From CAMAUF01 sp046152925 (GTDB taxonomy: Bacteria > Chloroflexota > Dehalococcoidia > Tepidiformales > Tepidiformaceae), in NCBI GenBank assembly GCA_046152925.1, contig JBJXFX010000159.1:8273-72272 (forward strand): DNA of 64,000 nt. Reading direction: 5' to 3'. The notes under the pieces were generated by a model, which ran no database searches, was not told the DNA's origin, and worked only from the letters and a program-made list of their open reading frames with translations. How positions within the stretch are numbered: the first letter of the stretch is position 1; each line of letters starts with the position of its first letter. Positions 16,815 to 25,000 of this stretch are shown one piece after another. Made by a program: the position numbers and the translations under genes.

Positions 16815-18056
16815 TCAGGCCGTCGCGGGCGTCATCGCGGTGCCCGTCCGGTAAACGCGGCGCAGATACGGGCCCGTCCCCAGGCTCGCAACGATCACCG
16901 CCAAGAATACGAGGCCGGGAATGGCGAGGAGGACGGGGACGCCGGTGTGGTCGGCGAGGCTGCCGAAGCCGAGGTTGGCGACCGCCATGATGCCGCCGGC
17001 GGACATGAGGTTCAGGCTCATCACGCGGCCGCGAATGTCGTCGGGCACGATTTCCTGGAGGAAGACGCCGGTGAGGGCCATGAACATCGCCTGCGACGAG
17101 CCCATCAGGATCGCGCATTCGACGGCGTTGGCGAGGTTGACGGTGGTCGCCATGAGGAGCGGGCCGACACCGGAGACGACGCCGCAAATGAAGTAGATCG
17201 GCCCGCGCCGGACGCCCGTCATGAACGAGAGGATGAAGGTCCCGACGAGGGCGCCGATCCCGACGCCGGCGTTGATCACGGTGAACCCGCTGCCCGGTTC
17301 GTGGAGCCGGGTTTCGGCGAAGCCGGGGAGCATCGCGTCGTACGACATCGTCAGCGCGCAGTGGAGGAAGACGAGCGCAATCAGGCTGAAAACGGCGCGA
17401 TTCCCGGCGATGTAGGCGGCGCCCGTCTTGAGGTTCGTCCAGACCTGACCGAGGTGTTCGACTCCACCACGCGAGGAGGTGAGCACCTGGGACATGCTCG
17501 CGAACGAGATCAGGGCGAAGAGGGCCGAGATGGCGTAAGCGCCTTCCACGCCAGTCGTCCCAAGGAGAGGGGCGGCGAGTAACGGCCCAGCGGCGCGTGA
17601 GCCCTGGAGCGTTGTCGTGTGCAGCATGATCCCGTTGGCGCGGGCCGACGCAGGGACCACGTTCGCGAGCAGCGATTGGTCGCTCGGGATTTCGATGGAG
17701 CGGACGAGACCCTGAGCGAACGCGAGCCCGACGACGAGCCCGACCGTGAGCACATCGGTGGCGGCGAGGATGGCGAGGACGACCGTGACCGCGAACGACG
17801 CGAGACGCGTCACGCGCACGAGATAGCGGCGCTCGTAGCGGTCCGCGACCATGCCGCCCAAGGGCGCGATCAGGTAGGGCGACATTGAGGCGAAGGTGGC
17901 GACGCCGACCCAGAACGACGAGCCGCTGATCTTGTGGACGATGTAGGCGTTGGCCAGGAGCAGCGTCCAAAGCGAGATGCTGGAGGCCGCAGTGCCCGCC
18001 CAGAGGAAGCGGAAGTCGCGGTAGGCGAACGCCGGCATACGGCTGGAGACGGACAT
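16815..18056 (-). CDS. MFS transporter (MFS_3/EntS-like exporter)
   Basis: A 413-aa, 12-helix transporter with the MFS loop 2-3 signature LGGMVADRYERRYLV at about 61-75 and a similar segment in the second half (FGSLADHTGV). It resembles drug/siderophore exporters of the MFS_3 group. It heads a leftward operon with the RNase A-like toxin and immunity genes. Export of the toxin by an MFS protein would be unusual, so the link may only be co-regulation. The ATG at 18056 lies 7 nt after a TAGAAT box. Confidence 0.8.
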   Translation of the reverse strand: MSVSSRMPAFAYRDFRFLWAGTAASSISLWTLLLANAYIVHKISGSSFWVGVATFASMSPYLIAPLGGMVADRYERRYLVRVTRLASFAVTVVLAILAATDVLTVGLVVGLAFAQGLVRSIEIPSDQSLLANVVPASARANGIMLHTTTLQGSRAAGPLLAAPLLGTTGVEGAYAISALFALISFASMSQVLTSSRGGVEHLGQVWTNLKTGAAYIAGNRAVFSLIALVFLHCALTMSYDAMLPGFAETRLHEPGSGFTVINAGVGIGALVGTFILSFMTGVRRGPIYFICGVVSGVGPLLMATTVNLANAVECAILMGSSQAMFMALTGVFLQEIVPDDIRGRVMSLNLMSAGGIMAVANLGFGSLADHTGVPVLLAIPGLVFLAVIVASLGTGPYLRRVYRTGTAMTPATA

Positions 18057-18063
18057 GGCGGCG

Positions 18064-18069
18064 ATTCTA
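18064..18069 (-). promoter_or_regulatory. -10 box of the MFS-toxin-immunity operon
   Basis: TAGAAT on the minus strand ends 7 nt before the ATG at 18056, implying a leaderless transcript. No -35 match is visible. Confidence 0.5.
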
Positions 18070-18262
18070 CGCGTTCGCGTCCTTGCGTCGCCGGCGATCT
18101 GCCTCAAAGGAATTGCTACCCAAGGGAAGGAGGATGCCTCATAAGTCGGTTACCGGAGGGACCGAACGGCGGACTTGGCGCATGGCTTCGGCGTGGTGGC
18201 GTTGGTGTCCCCGCGGGCTGACCCGCACAATGCTGGCTGAGCAGACTGAACGGAGCGCCCTC

Positions 18263-19114
18263 ATGCAGGCGACGATGCCCGGCGAAACAGTGGAGATGGT
18301 CTCCGTGAACGGATACGCGCTGCGCGTCGCGACCCGGCGGGGCCGGTCAGAGGGCGGCGTCCCACTCCTCCTCTTCAACGGCCTCGGGGCGAGCTTGGAG
18401 ACGTTTGCGCCGTTCGTCGAGGCGCTTTCGTTGGAGCGGACGGTGATCCGGTTCGATGCCCCTGGGGTTGGGTTGTCGTCGCCACCGCGGCGGCCGTACC
18501 GGCTTTGGGCGCTGGCCTGGCTGACGGGGCGGCTGCTGGACGCCCTCGGCCACCGGAGCGTCGATGTGCTTGGGCTTTCCTGGGGCGGGCTGGCGGCCCA
18601 GCAGTTCGCCCTCCAGTTGCCGCGGCGTTGCGAGCGGCTCATCCTCGCGAGCACCTGTCCGGGCATGGTCGCGCCTGGCCCGCTCGACGCGCTCGTCAAG
18701 CTCTCCGACCCGCGGCGTCATACGGACCCCGAGTATTTGACGCGCATCGCCGGTGACACCTACGGCGGGGAGATCCGGCGCCGGCCGGAGTTAAGCGGCG
18801 TGCTCGCCGAGGGACGCCACCCGGACCCCGTGGGCTACCGGTATCAGCAACTCGCCGCCGTGGGCTGGCTGAGCCTGCCGTTTCTGCCCTTGCTCTGCCA
18901 GCCGACGCTCGTGGTGTCGGGGACGGACGACCCGCTTATCCCTGAGCTGAACGCCCGGCTGCTTGCGAGCCTGATCCCGAAGGCCGCGCTCCATCTCTTC
19001 GAGGATGGGCACCTTGGGCTGATGACGCGGGCAAACGAGGTCGCGCCCGTCATCGAGGCGTTCCTCAATAACGGGCGCGACGTGGCTGGTGCGGGGTCGG
19101 GCGTCGCGCTTTAG
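18263..19114 (+). CDS. phaZ: Alpha/beta hydrolase, probable intracellular PHA depolymerase
   Basis: A 283-aa alpha/beta hydrolase with nucleophile Ser106 in GLSWGG, the acid in SGTDDP near 234 and the catalytic His in EDGHLG near 258. Its oxyanion region is LLFNGLGASLETF. It resembles the intracellular poly(3-hydroxyalkanoate) depolymerase group and ends convergently on the PHA synthase gene (4-bp overlap), which supports a PhaZ role. The ATG 18263 is preceded by CGGAG. TTGGTG (18203-18208) and CACAAT (18226-18231) may be its promoter. A longer start at 18230 is possible. Confidence 0.7.
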   Translation: MQATMPGETVEMVSVNGYALRVATRRGRSEGGVPLLLFNGLGASLETFAPFVEALSLERTVIRFDAPGVGLSSPPRRPYRLWALAWLTGRLLDALGHRSVDVLGLSWGGLAAQQFALQLPRRCERLILASTCPGMVAPGPLDALVKLSDPRRHTDPEYLTRIAGDTYGGEIRRRPELSGVLAEGRHPDPVGYRYQQLAAVGWLSLPFLPLLCQPTLVVSGTDDPLIPELNARLLASLIPKAALHLFEDGHLGLMTRANEVAPVIEAFLNNGRDVAGAGSGVAL

Positions 19115-20760
19115 GCGTTGCCGGCTGTGACGTGGACGTAGCGGCCGGGGGCCGGTTCGAGCGCTGCGTAGCCGGCGTTTCCGAGGGCGGCCGGGGCTGG
19201 CCGTTGTTCGCCGGAGCGCGCGCTCACCCAGTTTGCCCAGTGCGTCCACCAGGTGCCGGGCTCATTGCTCGCTTCGGCCAGCCAGGTCTCGGGGTCGCCA
19301 TCGGGAGACCGGCCAACGAAGTGGCGGGCCTTGGGGTTGCCGGGGGGGTTTACCAGGCCGGCGATGTGGCCGGCGTTGCTGAGGGCGAAGGTCCGGTCGC
19401 CGCCGAAGAGCTGGCTGGAGCGGAAGCAGGCCTTCCAGGGCGTCAGGTGGTCGTTCACGGCGCCCATGAAGTAGGTGTCGCAGGTGACCTTGCTGAGGTC
19501 GACCTCGGAGCCGAGGACCGTGACGCCGCCGGTCGCGAGGGCGTTGGTGCCGAAGAACGCGAGGAAGTCCTGGTGGAGGGCGGCGGGGAGGTTCGTCCCG
19601 TCGGCGTTCCAGGCCATGATGTCGTTGGCGGGCGGGGCTTCGCCCATCAGGTAGTTGTTCACCCAATAGTTCCAGACGAGGTCGTTGGGGCGGAGCCAAG
19701 CGAAGACGTTGGCGAGGTCTGCCGCGGGGAGCACTCCGCGGTCCTCCGAGCGGTTCCGTGCGGTATCGAGCACCGTTGCCGGGGAGAAGGCGCCGATGCT
19801 CGCCTGCTCTTCGAAGTCGAGCAGCATGACGCCGAAGGAGGCGGCGTTGACGCGGTTGTCGCCGATCGCCGCGAGGTGGTTCAAGGCGGTGGCGAGGACG
19901 ATGCCTCCGGCGCAGAAGCCGAGGACGTTGAGGTCCGGGCTGCCCGCGACATCGCGGACGACGCCGGTGGCCTCGACGATCCCGCCGGCGTAGGTGTCGA
20001 GGCTCCAGTCGCGCTCGGTTGGGCCAGGGTTGCGCCAGGAGAGCATGAACACCTGGAGGCCTTGGCTGACGGCGTACTCGACGAGCGAGCGGCCGGGGGC
20101 GAGGTCGAGGAAGTAGTACTTGCCAATCGGTGGAGGGACGATGAGCAGGGGGCGCTCGCCGACGGTCGGCGTTGTGGGCGCGTACTGGATGATCTCGAAG
20201 AGCGCCGTCCGGTAGACGACCGCACCGGGCGTGACCGCGAGGTTCTTGCCGACCTCAAAGCCGCTGCTATCGACTTGGACCGGGATGGAGCGGCGCTGGT
20301 CGCGGTCGGCGCGGAACTGTTCAGCGCCGCGGCGAAGGCTGGCGCCGCCGGTTTCCACGGCCTTTTCGAGGGCGGCCGGGTTCGTGAAGAGCGAGTTGGT
20401 CGGGGCGAAGGTGCTCGTGAGGACGCTGGCGCCGAGGCGAAGGCGCTCGCGCTCGCGCCAATCGCTCGCTTCGACCGACTCAGCGGCGCGGGTCACGGCG
20501 TCGGACCAAGCAACGTAGGTTTGGGCGAGGGAGCGGAAGAACGGGTTTTCGCGCCAGGCCTTGTGCTGAAAGCGCCAGTCCTTGGGCTCGGGGGCACGCT
20601 CCGAGCGGCCGCTGAGGAGCTGGGCCACCTCTGGGAAGAAGGAAGCAGCGACTTTGGCGTTGAACTCGTTGAGGACGCCGAGCTGCCGGATGCCGCGGGC
20701 GAATGCGTCGGCCGCGGTTGTCTCGTCGGTTGCTGGTTGTGGTTGCGTTGGGGACACCAT
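19111..20760 (-). CDS. phaC: Poly(3-hydroxyalkanoate) synthase, class I type
   Basis: A 549-aa PhaC that polymerises (R)-3-hydroxyacyl-CoA into polyester granules. Residues about 20-140 match the N-terminal PhaC domain (FRSLAQTYVAWSDAV). The lipase-like box is GFCAGG with the nucleophile Cys. The Asp lies in GAVNDHLTPW and the His in NAGHIAGLVNPP. Its length is in the class I range (about 550-600 aa), and no phaE is seen. ATG 20760 follows the strong Shine-Dalgarno AGGAGG; an upstream frame to 20964 is only open by chance. Confidence 0.92.
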   Translation of the reverse strand: MVSPTQPQPATDETTAADAFARGIRQLGVLNEFNAKVAASFFPEVAQLLSGRSERAPEPKDWRFQHKAWRENPFFRSLAQTYVAWSDAVTRAAESVEASDWRERERLRLGASVLTSTFAPTNSLFTNPAALEKAVETGGASLRRGAEQFRADRDQRRSIPVQVDSSGFEVGKNLAVTPGAVVYRTALFEIIQYAPTTPTVGERPLLIVPPPIGKYYFLDLAPGRSLVEYAVSQGLQVFMLSWRNPGPTERDWSLDTYAGGIVEATGVVRDVAGSPDLNVLGFCAGGIVLATALNHLAAIGDNRVNAASFGVMLLDFEEQASIGAFSPATVLDTARNRSEDRGVLPAADLANVFAWLRPNDLVWNYWVNNYLMGEAPPANDIMAWNADGTNLPAALHQDFLAFFGTNALATGGVTVLGSEVDLSKVTCDTYFMGAVNDHLTPWKACFRSSQLFGGDRTFALSNAGHIAGLVNPPGNPKARHFVGRSPDGDPETWLAEASNEPGTWWTHWANWVSARSGEQRPAPAALGNAGYAALEPAPGRYVHVTAGNA

Positions 20761-21048
20761 CTGTAGGACCTCCTGCCACTCCATGTGGCGCTTAAGCAGC
20801 CGCCCGGCCGCGCACAGGCGGCTTCGCTCTTCCAATTCCGGGCTAGCTCTGGGACGAAGCGGAGTGTGTGATTCGACTCCAGCTCCGACTCTACGCAACG
20901 GACGCGACGATAAGAAGCGCCAGCACGCGATGCAGACTATCGAAAACAGCGATGTGAAGATCATGCTTCGTGGTCGAGCAGGGCATGCTGAATTCGAGAG
21001 ATAGACGGTGTGCCCTGAGCGCGTGGGGCGACGGGCGGTTCGGGCCCA

Positions 21049-21810
21049 CTAGACCCGGTGGGCGAGGGTCGCGCTTGCTTGGGCGAGCGGGGTGACGCGG
21101 AGATGGTCGATGTTGACGTGGGGCGGGCGAGTGACGGCCCAGGTGATGATGTCGGCGATATCGGCGGCGACGAGCGGCGTGAGGCCGCGATAGACGTTCT
21201 TCGCGCGGTCGGCGTCGCCATCGAAGCGGACGAGGCTGAACTCGGTCTCGACCATGCCGGGGTCGACCTCGGTGATCCGGATGGGCTTGCCCAGGAGCTC
21301 GACGCGGAGGGTCTCGGTGATGGCGACGACGCCGTGCTTCGCCGAGGTGTAGCCGGACCCGTTGGGATAGGACTCGAGGCCCGCGATCGAGCCGACGTTG
21401 ATGATATGGCCGGCGCCGGAGGCTTCGAGCGCGGGGAGGCAGGCGCGGGTCATCATCATCAGGCCGAGGACGTTGGTCTCCCACATGACGCGCCACTTTT
21501 CGTCGACGGCCTGGGCGAGGGGCTCCATGCCGAGCGCGCCGCCCGCGTTGTTGACGAGGACGTTGACCTTCGGGTAGCGGGCAGCGAAGGCGTCGACGCT
21601 TTCGCGCTGCGTGACATCGAGGTGGTGCGCTTCGCCGCCGAGTTCGGCGGCGAGGGCTTCGAGGCGGTCAACGCGCCGGGCGCCGAGCACGAGGTGGTAG
21701 CCGGCGGCCGCGAACTGGCGCGCCGTGGCCTCGCCGATGCCGGAGCTGGCGCCGGTGATGATGGCGAGGGGCTTCGACCCGTCGGCGGTGGGGTTGGCTT
21801 GGTAGGTCAT
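21049..21810 (-). CDS. Short-chain dehydrogenase/reductase (YdfG-like)
   Basis: A 253-aa classical SDR. It has the NAD(P) motif TGASSGIG at about 19-26, NNAGGALG near 91-98, the catalytic Ser in GSIAG and the YxxxK in YTSAKHG. GARRVDRLEAL after beta-2 suggests NADP preference. YdfG-type enzymes oxidise 3-hydroxy acids or serine. Lying after phaC, it might provide or recycle hydroxyacyl precursors, but this is only context. Confidence 0.85.
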   Translation of the reverse strand: MTYQANPTADGSKPLAIITGASSGIGEATARQFAAAGYHLVLGARRVDRLEALAAELGGEAHHLDVTQRESVDAFAARYPKVNVLVNNAGGALGMEPLAQAVDEKWRVMWETNVLGLMMMTRACLPALEASGAGHIINVGSIAGLESYPNGSGYTSAKHGVVAITETLRVELLGKPIRITEVDPGMVETEFSLVRFDGDADRAKNVYRGLTPLVAADIADIITWAVTRPPHVNIDHLRVTPLAQASATLAHRV

Positions 21811-21916
21811 GGCGGCGCTCCGGCTGAATGGTGTTGCTCAGGAAGGGTAGCGGCGCGGCGGATACGTTCTCCCCGGACCGGCGAAGCGGGCTGCGGCGCA
21901 ACCTGCGAGCGCGGGG

Positions 21917-21922
21917 TACCCT
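21917..21922 (+). promoter_or_regulatory. -10 box of a leaderless transcript
   Basis: TACCCT ends 7 nt before ATG 21930 and 4 nt before an in-frame GTG at 21927. Confidence 0.4.
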
Positions 21923-21929
21923 AGCAGTG

Positions 21930-22679
21930 ATGGCCGACCTGCCTGTCCCGAACCACGTGTTGAGCGCGCGCCGCGATGGGAAGCGCGAGGTGATTTTGCA
22001 CCGCTCGGTCGCGCGGATCAGCGAGCAGAAGATCGAGATCAAGAGCGCGCGGGCGACCGTTTGGCTGCCGCTCGTCGGGCTCGCGATTGCGGCGGGCCTC
22101 GGGACGTGGATCGCGATGGCGCAGGGGGCGGCGCCGTTCTGGCTGCTCGCGGCGGTGCTCCTACTGCTGATCCTGTTCGTCCCGGTCTGCGTGATGGGGC
22201 TCGTCAGCGCGATTGCGGGGGCGGACATCATCATCGATGGGCGCAAGGGGGCGGCGACCTGGCAGCAGGGCTACCTGGGCATGGGCATCGGCACGAAAGA
22301 GCTCGTGCCGTTCGCGAAGGCCGACTACATCGAGGTCACGATCGAGGGCGCTGACTCGGACCGCTGGCACGACCTGCCGGACGACCTGCGTCAGTTCGCG
22401 TTGACGCTCGTGAAGAAGAGCGGCAAACGGCTGAAGCTGGCGCAGGTGCCCGTCCCGGCCTACGGGCAGGAGGACGGGATGGACCGGACGCTGGCGGTCG
22501 GCAATGCCGTCGCCGCGCTGATGGGCGTCGAGGTGCGCTTGCCCGAAGGCTGGGAGCTGGTCGAAGTGGACGCGGACACGCTGGCGCCGGTGGCAGCGGA
22601 CCCGGCGACGCCGGTGGAGCCGACGGCCAACGAAGAGCCGGCGGCGAGCCCGCGCCAGCAACGCCGGAAGCGGAGGTAG
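21930..22679 (+). CDS. Two-helix membrane protein of unknown function
   Basis: A 249-aa protein with two adjacent TM helices (about 46-68 and 73-97). An alpha/beta cytoplasmic domain (about 100-200) follows, with a PH-like feel (ADIIIDGRKGAATWQQGYLG). The tail is Pro/Glu/Arg-rich and ends RQQRRKRR. No family recognised. It lies 5 bp before a CoA-binding protein gene, so the two are probably one operon. Confidence 0.6.
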   Translation: MADLPVPNHVLSARRDGKREVILHRSVARISEQKIEIKSARATVWLPLVGLAIAAGLGTWIAMAQGAAPFWLLAAVLLLLILFVPVCVMGLVSAIAGADIIIDGRKGAATWQQGYLGMGIGTKELVPFAKADYIEVTIEGADSDRWHDLPDDLRQFALTLVKKSGKRLKLAQVPVPAYGQEDGMDRTLAVGNAVAALMGVEVRLPEGWELVEVDADTLAPVAADPATPVEPTANEEPAASPRQQRRKRR

Positions 22680-22684
22680 GAAGC

Positions 22685-23098
22685 ATGGACGCAGCGCTCA
22701 CGGCCCTGATGGAGGCCAAGACGATCGCCGTCGTCGGGTTGGACGACCGCACGACGCGGACGGCCTATCGGATCGCTGAGTACCTCCGGGAGGCGGGGTA
22801 CCGGGTGATCCCGGTGCCGTTTCAGCAGTGGGCCGACGAGGTGCTCGGCGAAAAGAGTTACCGGCGCGTGCAGGACATCCCGGGGCAGGTGGACGTCGTC
22901 GACGTGTTCGTGCGGTCGGAGCAGACGGACGGTGTGATCGACGACGCGATTGCGGCGGGCGCGGGCGCAGTGTGGCTGCAACAGGGGATCGTCAACGACG
23001 AGGGTCTGGCGCGCGCCGAAGCGGCGGGCCTGGCGGTGACGCAAGACCGCTGCACGATGGTGGAGCATCGGCGGGCTTTGCGGGCGGGCAAGCGTTGA
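22685..23098 (+). CDS. CoA-binding protein (YccU-like)
   Basis: A 137-aa Rossmann-fold protein of the CoA_binding_2 family, with IAVVGLDDRTTRTAYRIAEYL at the N-terminus, VIPVPF, and the C-terminal VTQDRCTMVEHRR signature near 119-131. Such proteins bind CoA in vitro; their role is unknown. The start has an excellent Shine-Dalgarno (GGAGGTAGGAAG). The stop is followed at once by a degenerate REP sequence. Confidence 0.85.
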   Translation: MDAALTALMEAKTIAVVGLDDRTTRTAYRIAEYLREAGYRVIPVPFQQWADEVLGEKSYRRVQDIPGQVDVVDVFVRSEQTDGVIDDAIAAGAGAVWLQQGIVNDEGLARAEAAGLAVTQDRCTMVEHRRALRAGKR

Positions 23099-23099
23099 G

Positions 23100-23136
23100 A
23101 GAGCCCTGAGGGACAGCGAGGGGTGCGATCGTGGCA
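23100..23136 (+). repeat. Solitary, diverged REP copy
   Basis: AGAGCCCTGAGGGACAGCGA followed by GGGGTGCGATCGTGGC. It differs from the RAYT-linked REP consensus at a few positions and directly follows a stop codon. Confidence 0.7.
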
Positions 23137-23189
23137 GCGGCGCAAACCGAATCGCGAGGGCCGGCAAATCGCAGCGCACTTAACTAACG

Positions 23190-23219
23190 TTGACTAAGTT
23201 GCCTGGCGCTGAATACGCT
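23190..23219 (+). promoter_or_regulatory. Promoter of the Phd/PIN toxin-antitoxin operon, leaderless type
   Basis: TTGACT (23190-23195), an 18-bp spacer and TACGCT (23214-23219), with the ATG 6 nt further on at 23226. Confidence 0.7.
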
Positions 23220-23225
23220 TTGCCC

Positions 23226-23459
23226 ATGGAAGTCACAATCCACGAGGCGAAGACGCACCTATCTCGCCTGATCGCGCTGGTCGAAGAGGGCGAGGAGATT
23301 GTCATTAAGCGGGGGAAGCAGCCGGCTGCGCGGTTGGTACGCGTTGAGCCCGCGGAGCCGCCGGAGCGCATGTGGGGCTTCATCGAGGGTGGCTGGATCG
23401 CGGAGGACTTCAACGACCCTCTTCCCGATTCATTTTGGGGCTTCGACGAAGACGAATGA
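23226..23459 (+). CDS. Phd/YefM-family antitoxin
   Basis: A 77-aa antitoxin. The N-terminus VTIHEAKTHLSRLIALVEEG, then EEIVIKRGKQPAARLV, is the Phd/YefM DNA-binding fold. The acidic tail (WIAEDFNDPLPDSFWGFDED) should wrap the PIN toxin. It overlaps the toxin gene by ATGA. The Phd family would normally autorepress the operon. No clear palindrome is seen at the promoter. Confidence 0.85.
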   Translation: MEVTIHEAKTHLSRLIALVEEGEEIVIKRGKQPAARLVRVEPAEPPERMWGFIEGGWIAEDFNDPLPDSFWGFDEDE

Positions 23460-23857
23460 ACCGCCGAGCGATGGTGGACACCCACGCGTGGATCTGGGGG
23501 ATCTTGGGCGGTCCGAGCCGGTTGAACGACGAGGCGCGGAGCTGGTTCGACGACCGCAACGCCGAGCTGTTCATTTCCACGGCCAGTCTCTGGGAGATCG
23601 CGATCAAGGTGTCGCTGGGTAAGCTGAACATCGGCCCGGCGGGCGTCGATGGCCTTGAGGAATCCCTCAAGCGGTCACGAATGGAGACGCTGCCGATCGA
23701 ACTGCGGCATGTTGTCGGGGCTGGGAAGCTTCGCGGCAAGGGCGACCCATTCGACCGTATGCTGGCGTGTCAGTCGCGAATCGAAGGCTTGCCGATCATC
23801 ACGGCGGACAGGGCGATTCTAGAGCTGGGCCCTGCCGGAGTGATTTGGGCCGGATAG
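23456..23857 (+). CDS. PIN-domain toxin (VapC/YobK-like RNase)
   Basis: A 133-aa intact PIN domain with the first acidic residue in MVDTHAWIWG, the conserved Glu in STASLWEIAIK, the Asp in DPFDRMLACQS and the last acid in ITADRAI. The THAWIW...WEIAIK pattern is that of PIN toxins paired with Phd-type antitoxins, which cleave tRNA or mRNA. The start ATG at 23456 overlaps the antitoxin stop. Confidence 0.88.
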   Translation: MNRRAMVDTHAWIWGILGGPSRLNDEARSWFDDRNAELFISTASLWEIAIKVSLGKLNIGPAGVDGLEESLKRSRMETLPIELRHVVGAGKLRGKGDPFDRMLACQSRIEGLPIITADRAILELGPAGVIWAG

Positions 23858-23937
23858 GGACCGTTGGGGGGCGGGCAAGGCCAAGATTGGGCCAGCCAAC
23901 CCCGAAGGGATGCCCGCCGTGCCGCCGGGGAGCGTTC

Positions 23938-24121
23938 AACAGAGCCCTGAGCGACAGCGAGGGGTGCGATGGTGGCGCCGCGAGAGTGCCGGTAGAACCC
24001 TTGGGCTTTCGCGACGCGAAGCCTCGTCAGACGAACGACAAGTTTGCAGCGTCGGGAGGCCTTCGGAGAACGGCCTTGCTTTGCAACGTCCGTACCCCTC
24101 GCTGTCGCTCAGGGCTCTGTT
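23938..24121. mobile_element. MITE-like element A: paired inverted REPs
   Basis: A 184-bp element bounded by perfect 28-bp inverted repeats that begin AACAGAGCCCTGAGCGACAG (23938-23965) and end with the reverse complement (24094-24121). The interior shares several blocks with element B, for example the block reading GAGAACGG...CAACGTCCGTACCCC near its right end. Confidence 0.8.
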
Positions 24122-24204
24122 TTGGGGCGTGTTTGTTTGGCGCGGGCGGCTAAGATTTGCGCCAGCCCATCCCGAGGGATGCCGCCATGGCCCCGTGAGC
24201 GTTC

Positions 24205-24243
24205 AACAGAGCCCTGAGCGACAGCGCGGGGTGCGATGGTGGC
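24205..24243 (+). repeat. Solitary REP copy just before the RAYT gene
   Basis: AACAGAGCCCTGAGCGACAG, then CGCGGGGTGCGATGGTGGC. It ends about 20 nt before the transposase ATG and shares its 5' lead-in with element A. Confidence 0.75.
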
Positions 24244-24263
24244 AAGAGACGGAGTGACTGGTT

Positions 24264-24776
24264 ATGGCGTACCCGCTCGCCTACCTCCTGACATGGACCT
24301 CTTACGCCACCTGGCTTCCCGGCGACGCGCGCGGCGCGGTCGATGACGGACAAACCGTGTTCGGCGAGGAACGTGTCTCCCCGAACTCGCAGCGAGTGGC
24401 GTTTTTGGAGGCGAAGTCCGGCCCGCGAGTGGAGATCAGTTCCCAGATGCGCTGGGTAATCGACGGCGCGATCCGTCGCCTGGTCGACGCCCGAGGGTGG
24501 ACGCTTTTCGCGCTGAACATCCGCACGACGCATGTACACGCGGTGGTCGCGGCCGAGGTGCGGGCAGAGATCGTGTTGGTTGCCCTGAAAGCCGCGGCGA
24601 CACGTTCGTTGCGGGCGGCGACGTTGGTCGCGGCTGAGTCGCGGGTCTGGACCAAGCATGGTTCGACGCGATACTTATGGGACGACGACCAGATGACAAG
24701 GGCGGTGGACTACGTGGTGAATCGGCAGGGGGCGCCGTTGGAAGCGACGCCCGTGTTCGGGCAAACAGAGCCCTGA
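24264..24776 (+). CDS. RAYT: REP-associated tyrosine transposase (Y1, TnpA_REP)
   Basis: A 170-aa single-domain HUH endonuclease. TWTSYATWLPGD at the N-terminus, the metal-binding HUH pair in TTHVHAVVAAE near 91-100 and the catalytic Tyr in AVDYVVNRQG near 150 match the Y1_Tnp/RAYT family. The length fits the family (about 150-220 aa). It sits between two inverted-REP elements with a solo REP upstream, the classic REPtron arrangement. Its last codons and stop (ACA GAG CCC TGA) are part of the REP at the start of element B. A Shine-Dalgarno ACGGAG lies 9 nt before the ATG. Confidence 0.9.
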   Translation: MAYPLAYLLTWTSYATWLPGDARGAVDDGQTVFGEERVSPNSQRVAFLEAKSGPRVEISSQMRWVIDGAIRRLVDARGWTLFALNIRTTHVHAVVAAEVRAEIVLVALKAAATRSLRAATLVAAESRVWTKHGSTRYLWDDDQMTRAVDYVVNRQGAPLEATPVFGQTEP

Positions 24777-24948
24777 GCGACAGCGAGGGGTGCGGGCGAG
24801 ACGACGCGAGAATGGCGGTAGAGAACCATGTGCCTTCGCGACCTGAAGCCTCTTCGGATAACGGTCCTGTTTAGCCACGTCCGTACGCCTTCGGATAACG
24901 TCCTGGTTTGCCACGTCCGTACCCCTCGCTGTCGCTCAGGGCTCTGTT
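24764..24948. mobile_element. MITE-like element B: paired inverted REPs
   Basis: A 185-bp element with the same 28-bp perfect inverted ends as element A, beginning inside the RAYT stop region and ending at 24948. The interior contains a 37-bp tandem duplication (about 24851-24923, starting TTCGGATAACG) of the unit found once in element A. Confidence 0.8.
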
Positions 24949-25000
24949 TTGGGGCCTGTTCTTTTAAGATGACGGCAAACCCACCGCCGGAGGCGCCGAA

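Larger units (their letters stand above)
23858..24263. other. REP-rich intergenic region upstream of the RAYT gene
   Basis: About 400 bp made almost wholly of repeat material. A first 56-bp lead-in (23881-23937) precedes MITE-like element A. A second, similar lead-in (24150-24204) precedes a solitary REP (24205-24243). No protein gene is seen. Confidence 0.7.

Noticed and set aside
20761..21048. A gene or RNA between phaC and the SDR
   Set aside because: No frame with a start signal and no stable conserved-looking structure; only the phaC leader can be supported.
23938..24948. CRISPR-like array
   Set aside because: The repeats are in inverted pairs with unequal spacing and surround a RAYT gene; no cas genes.
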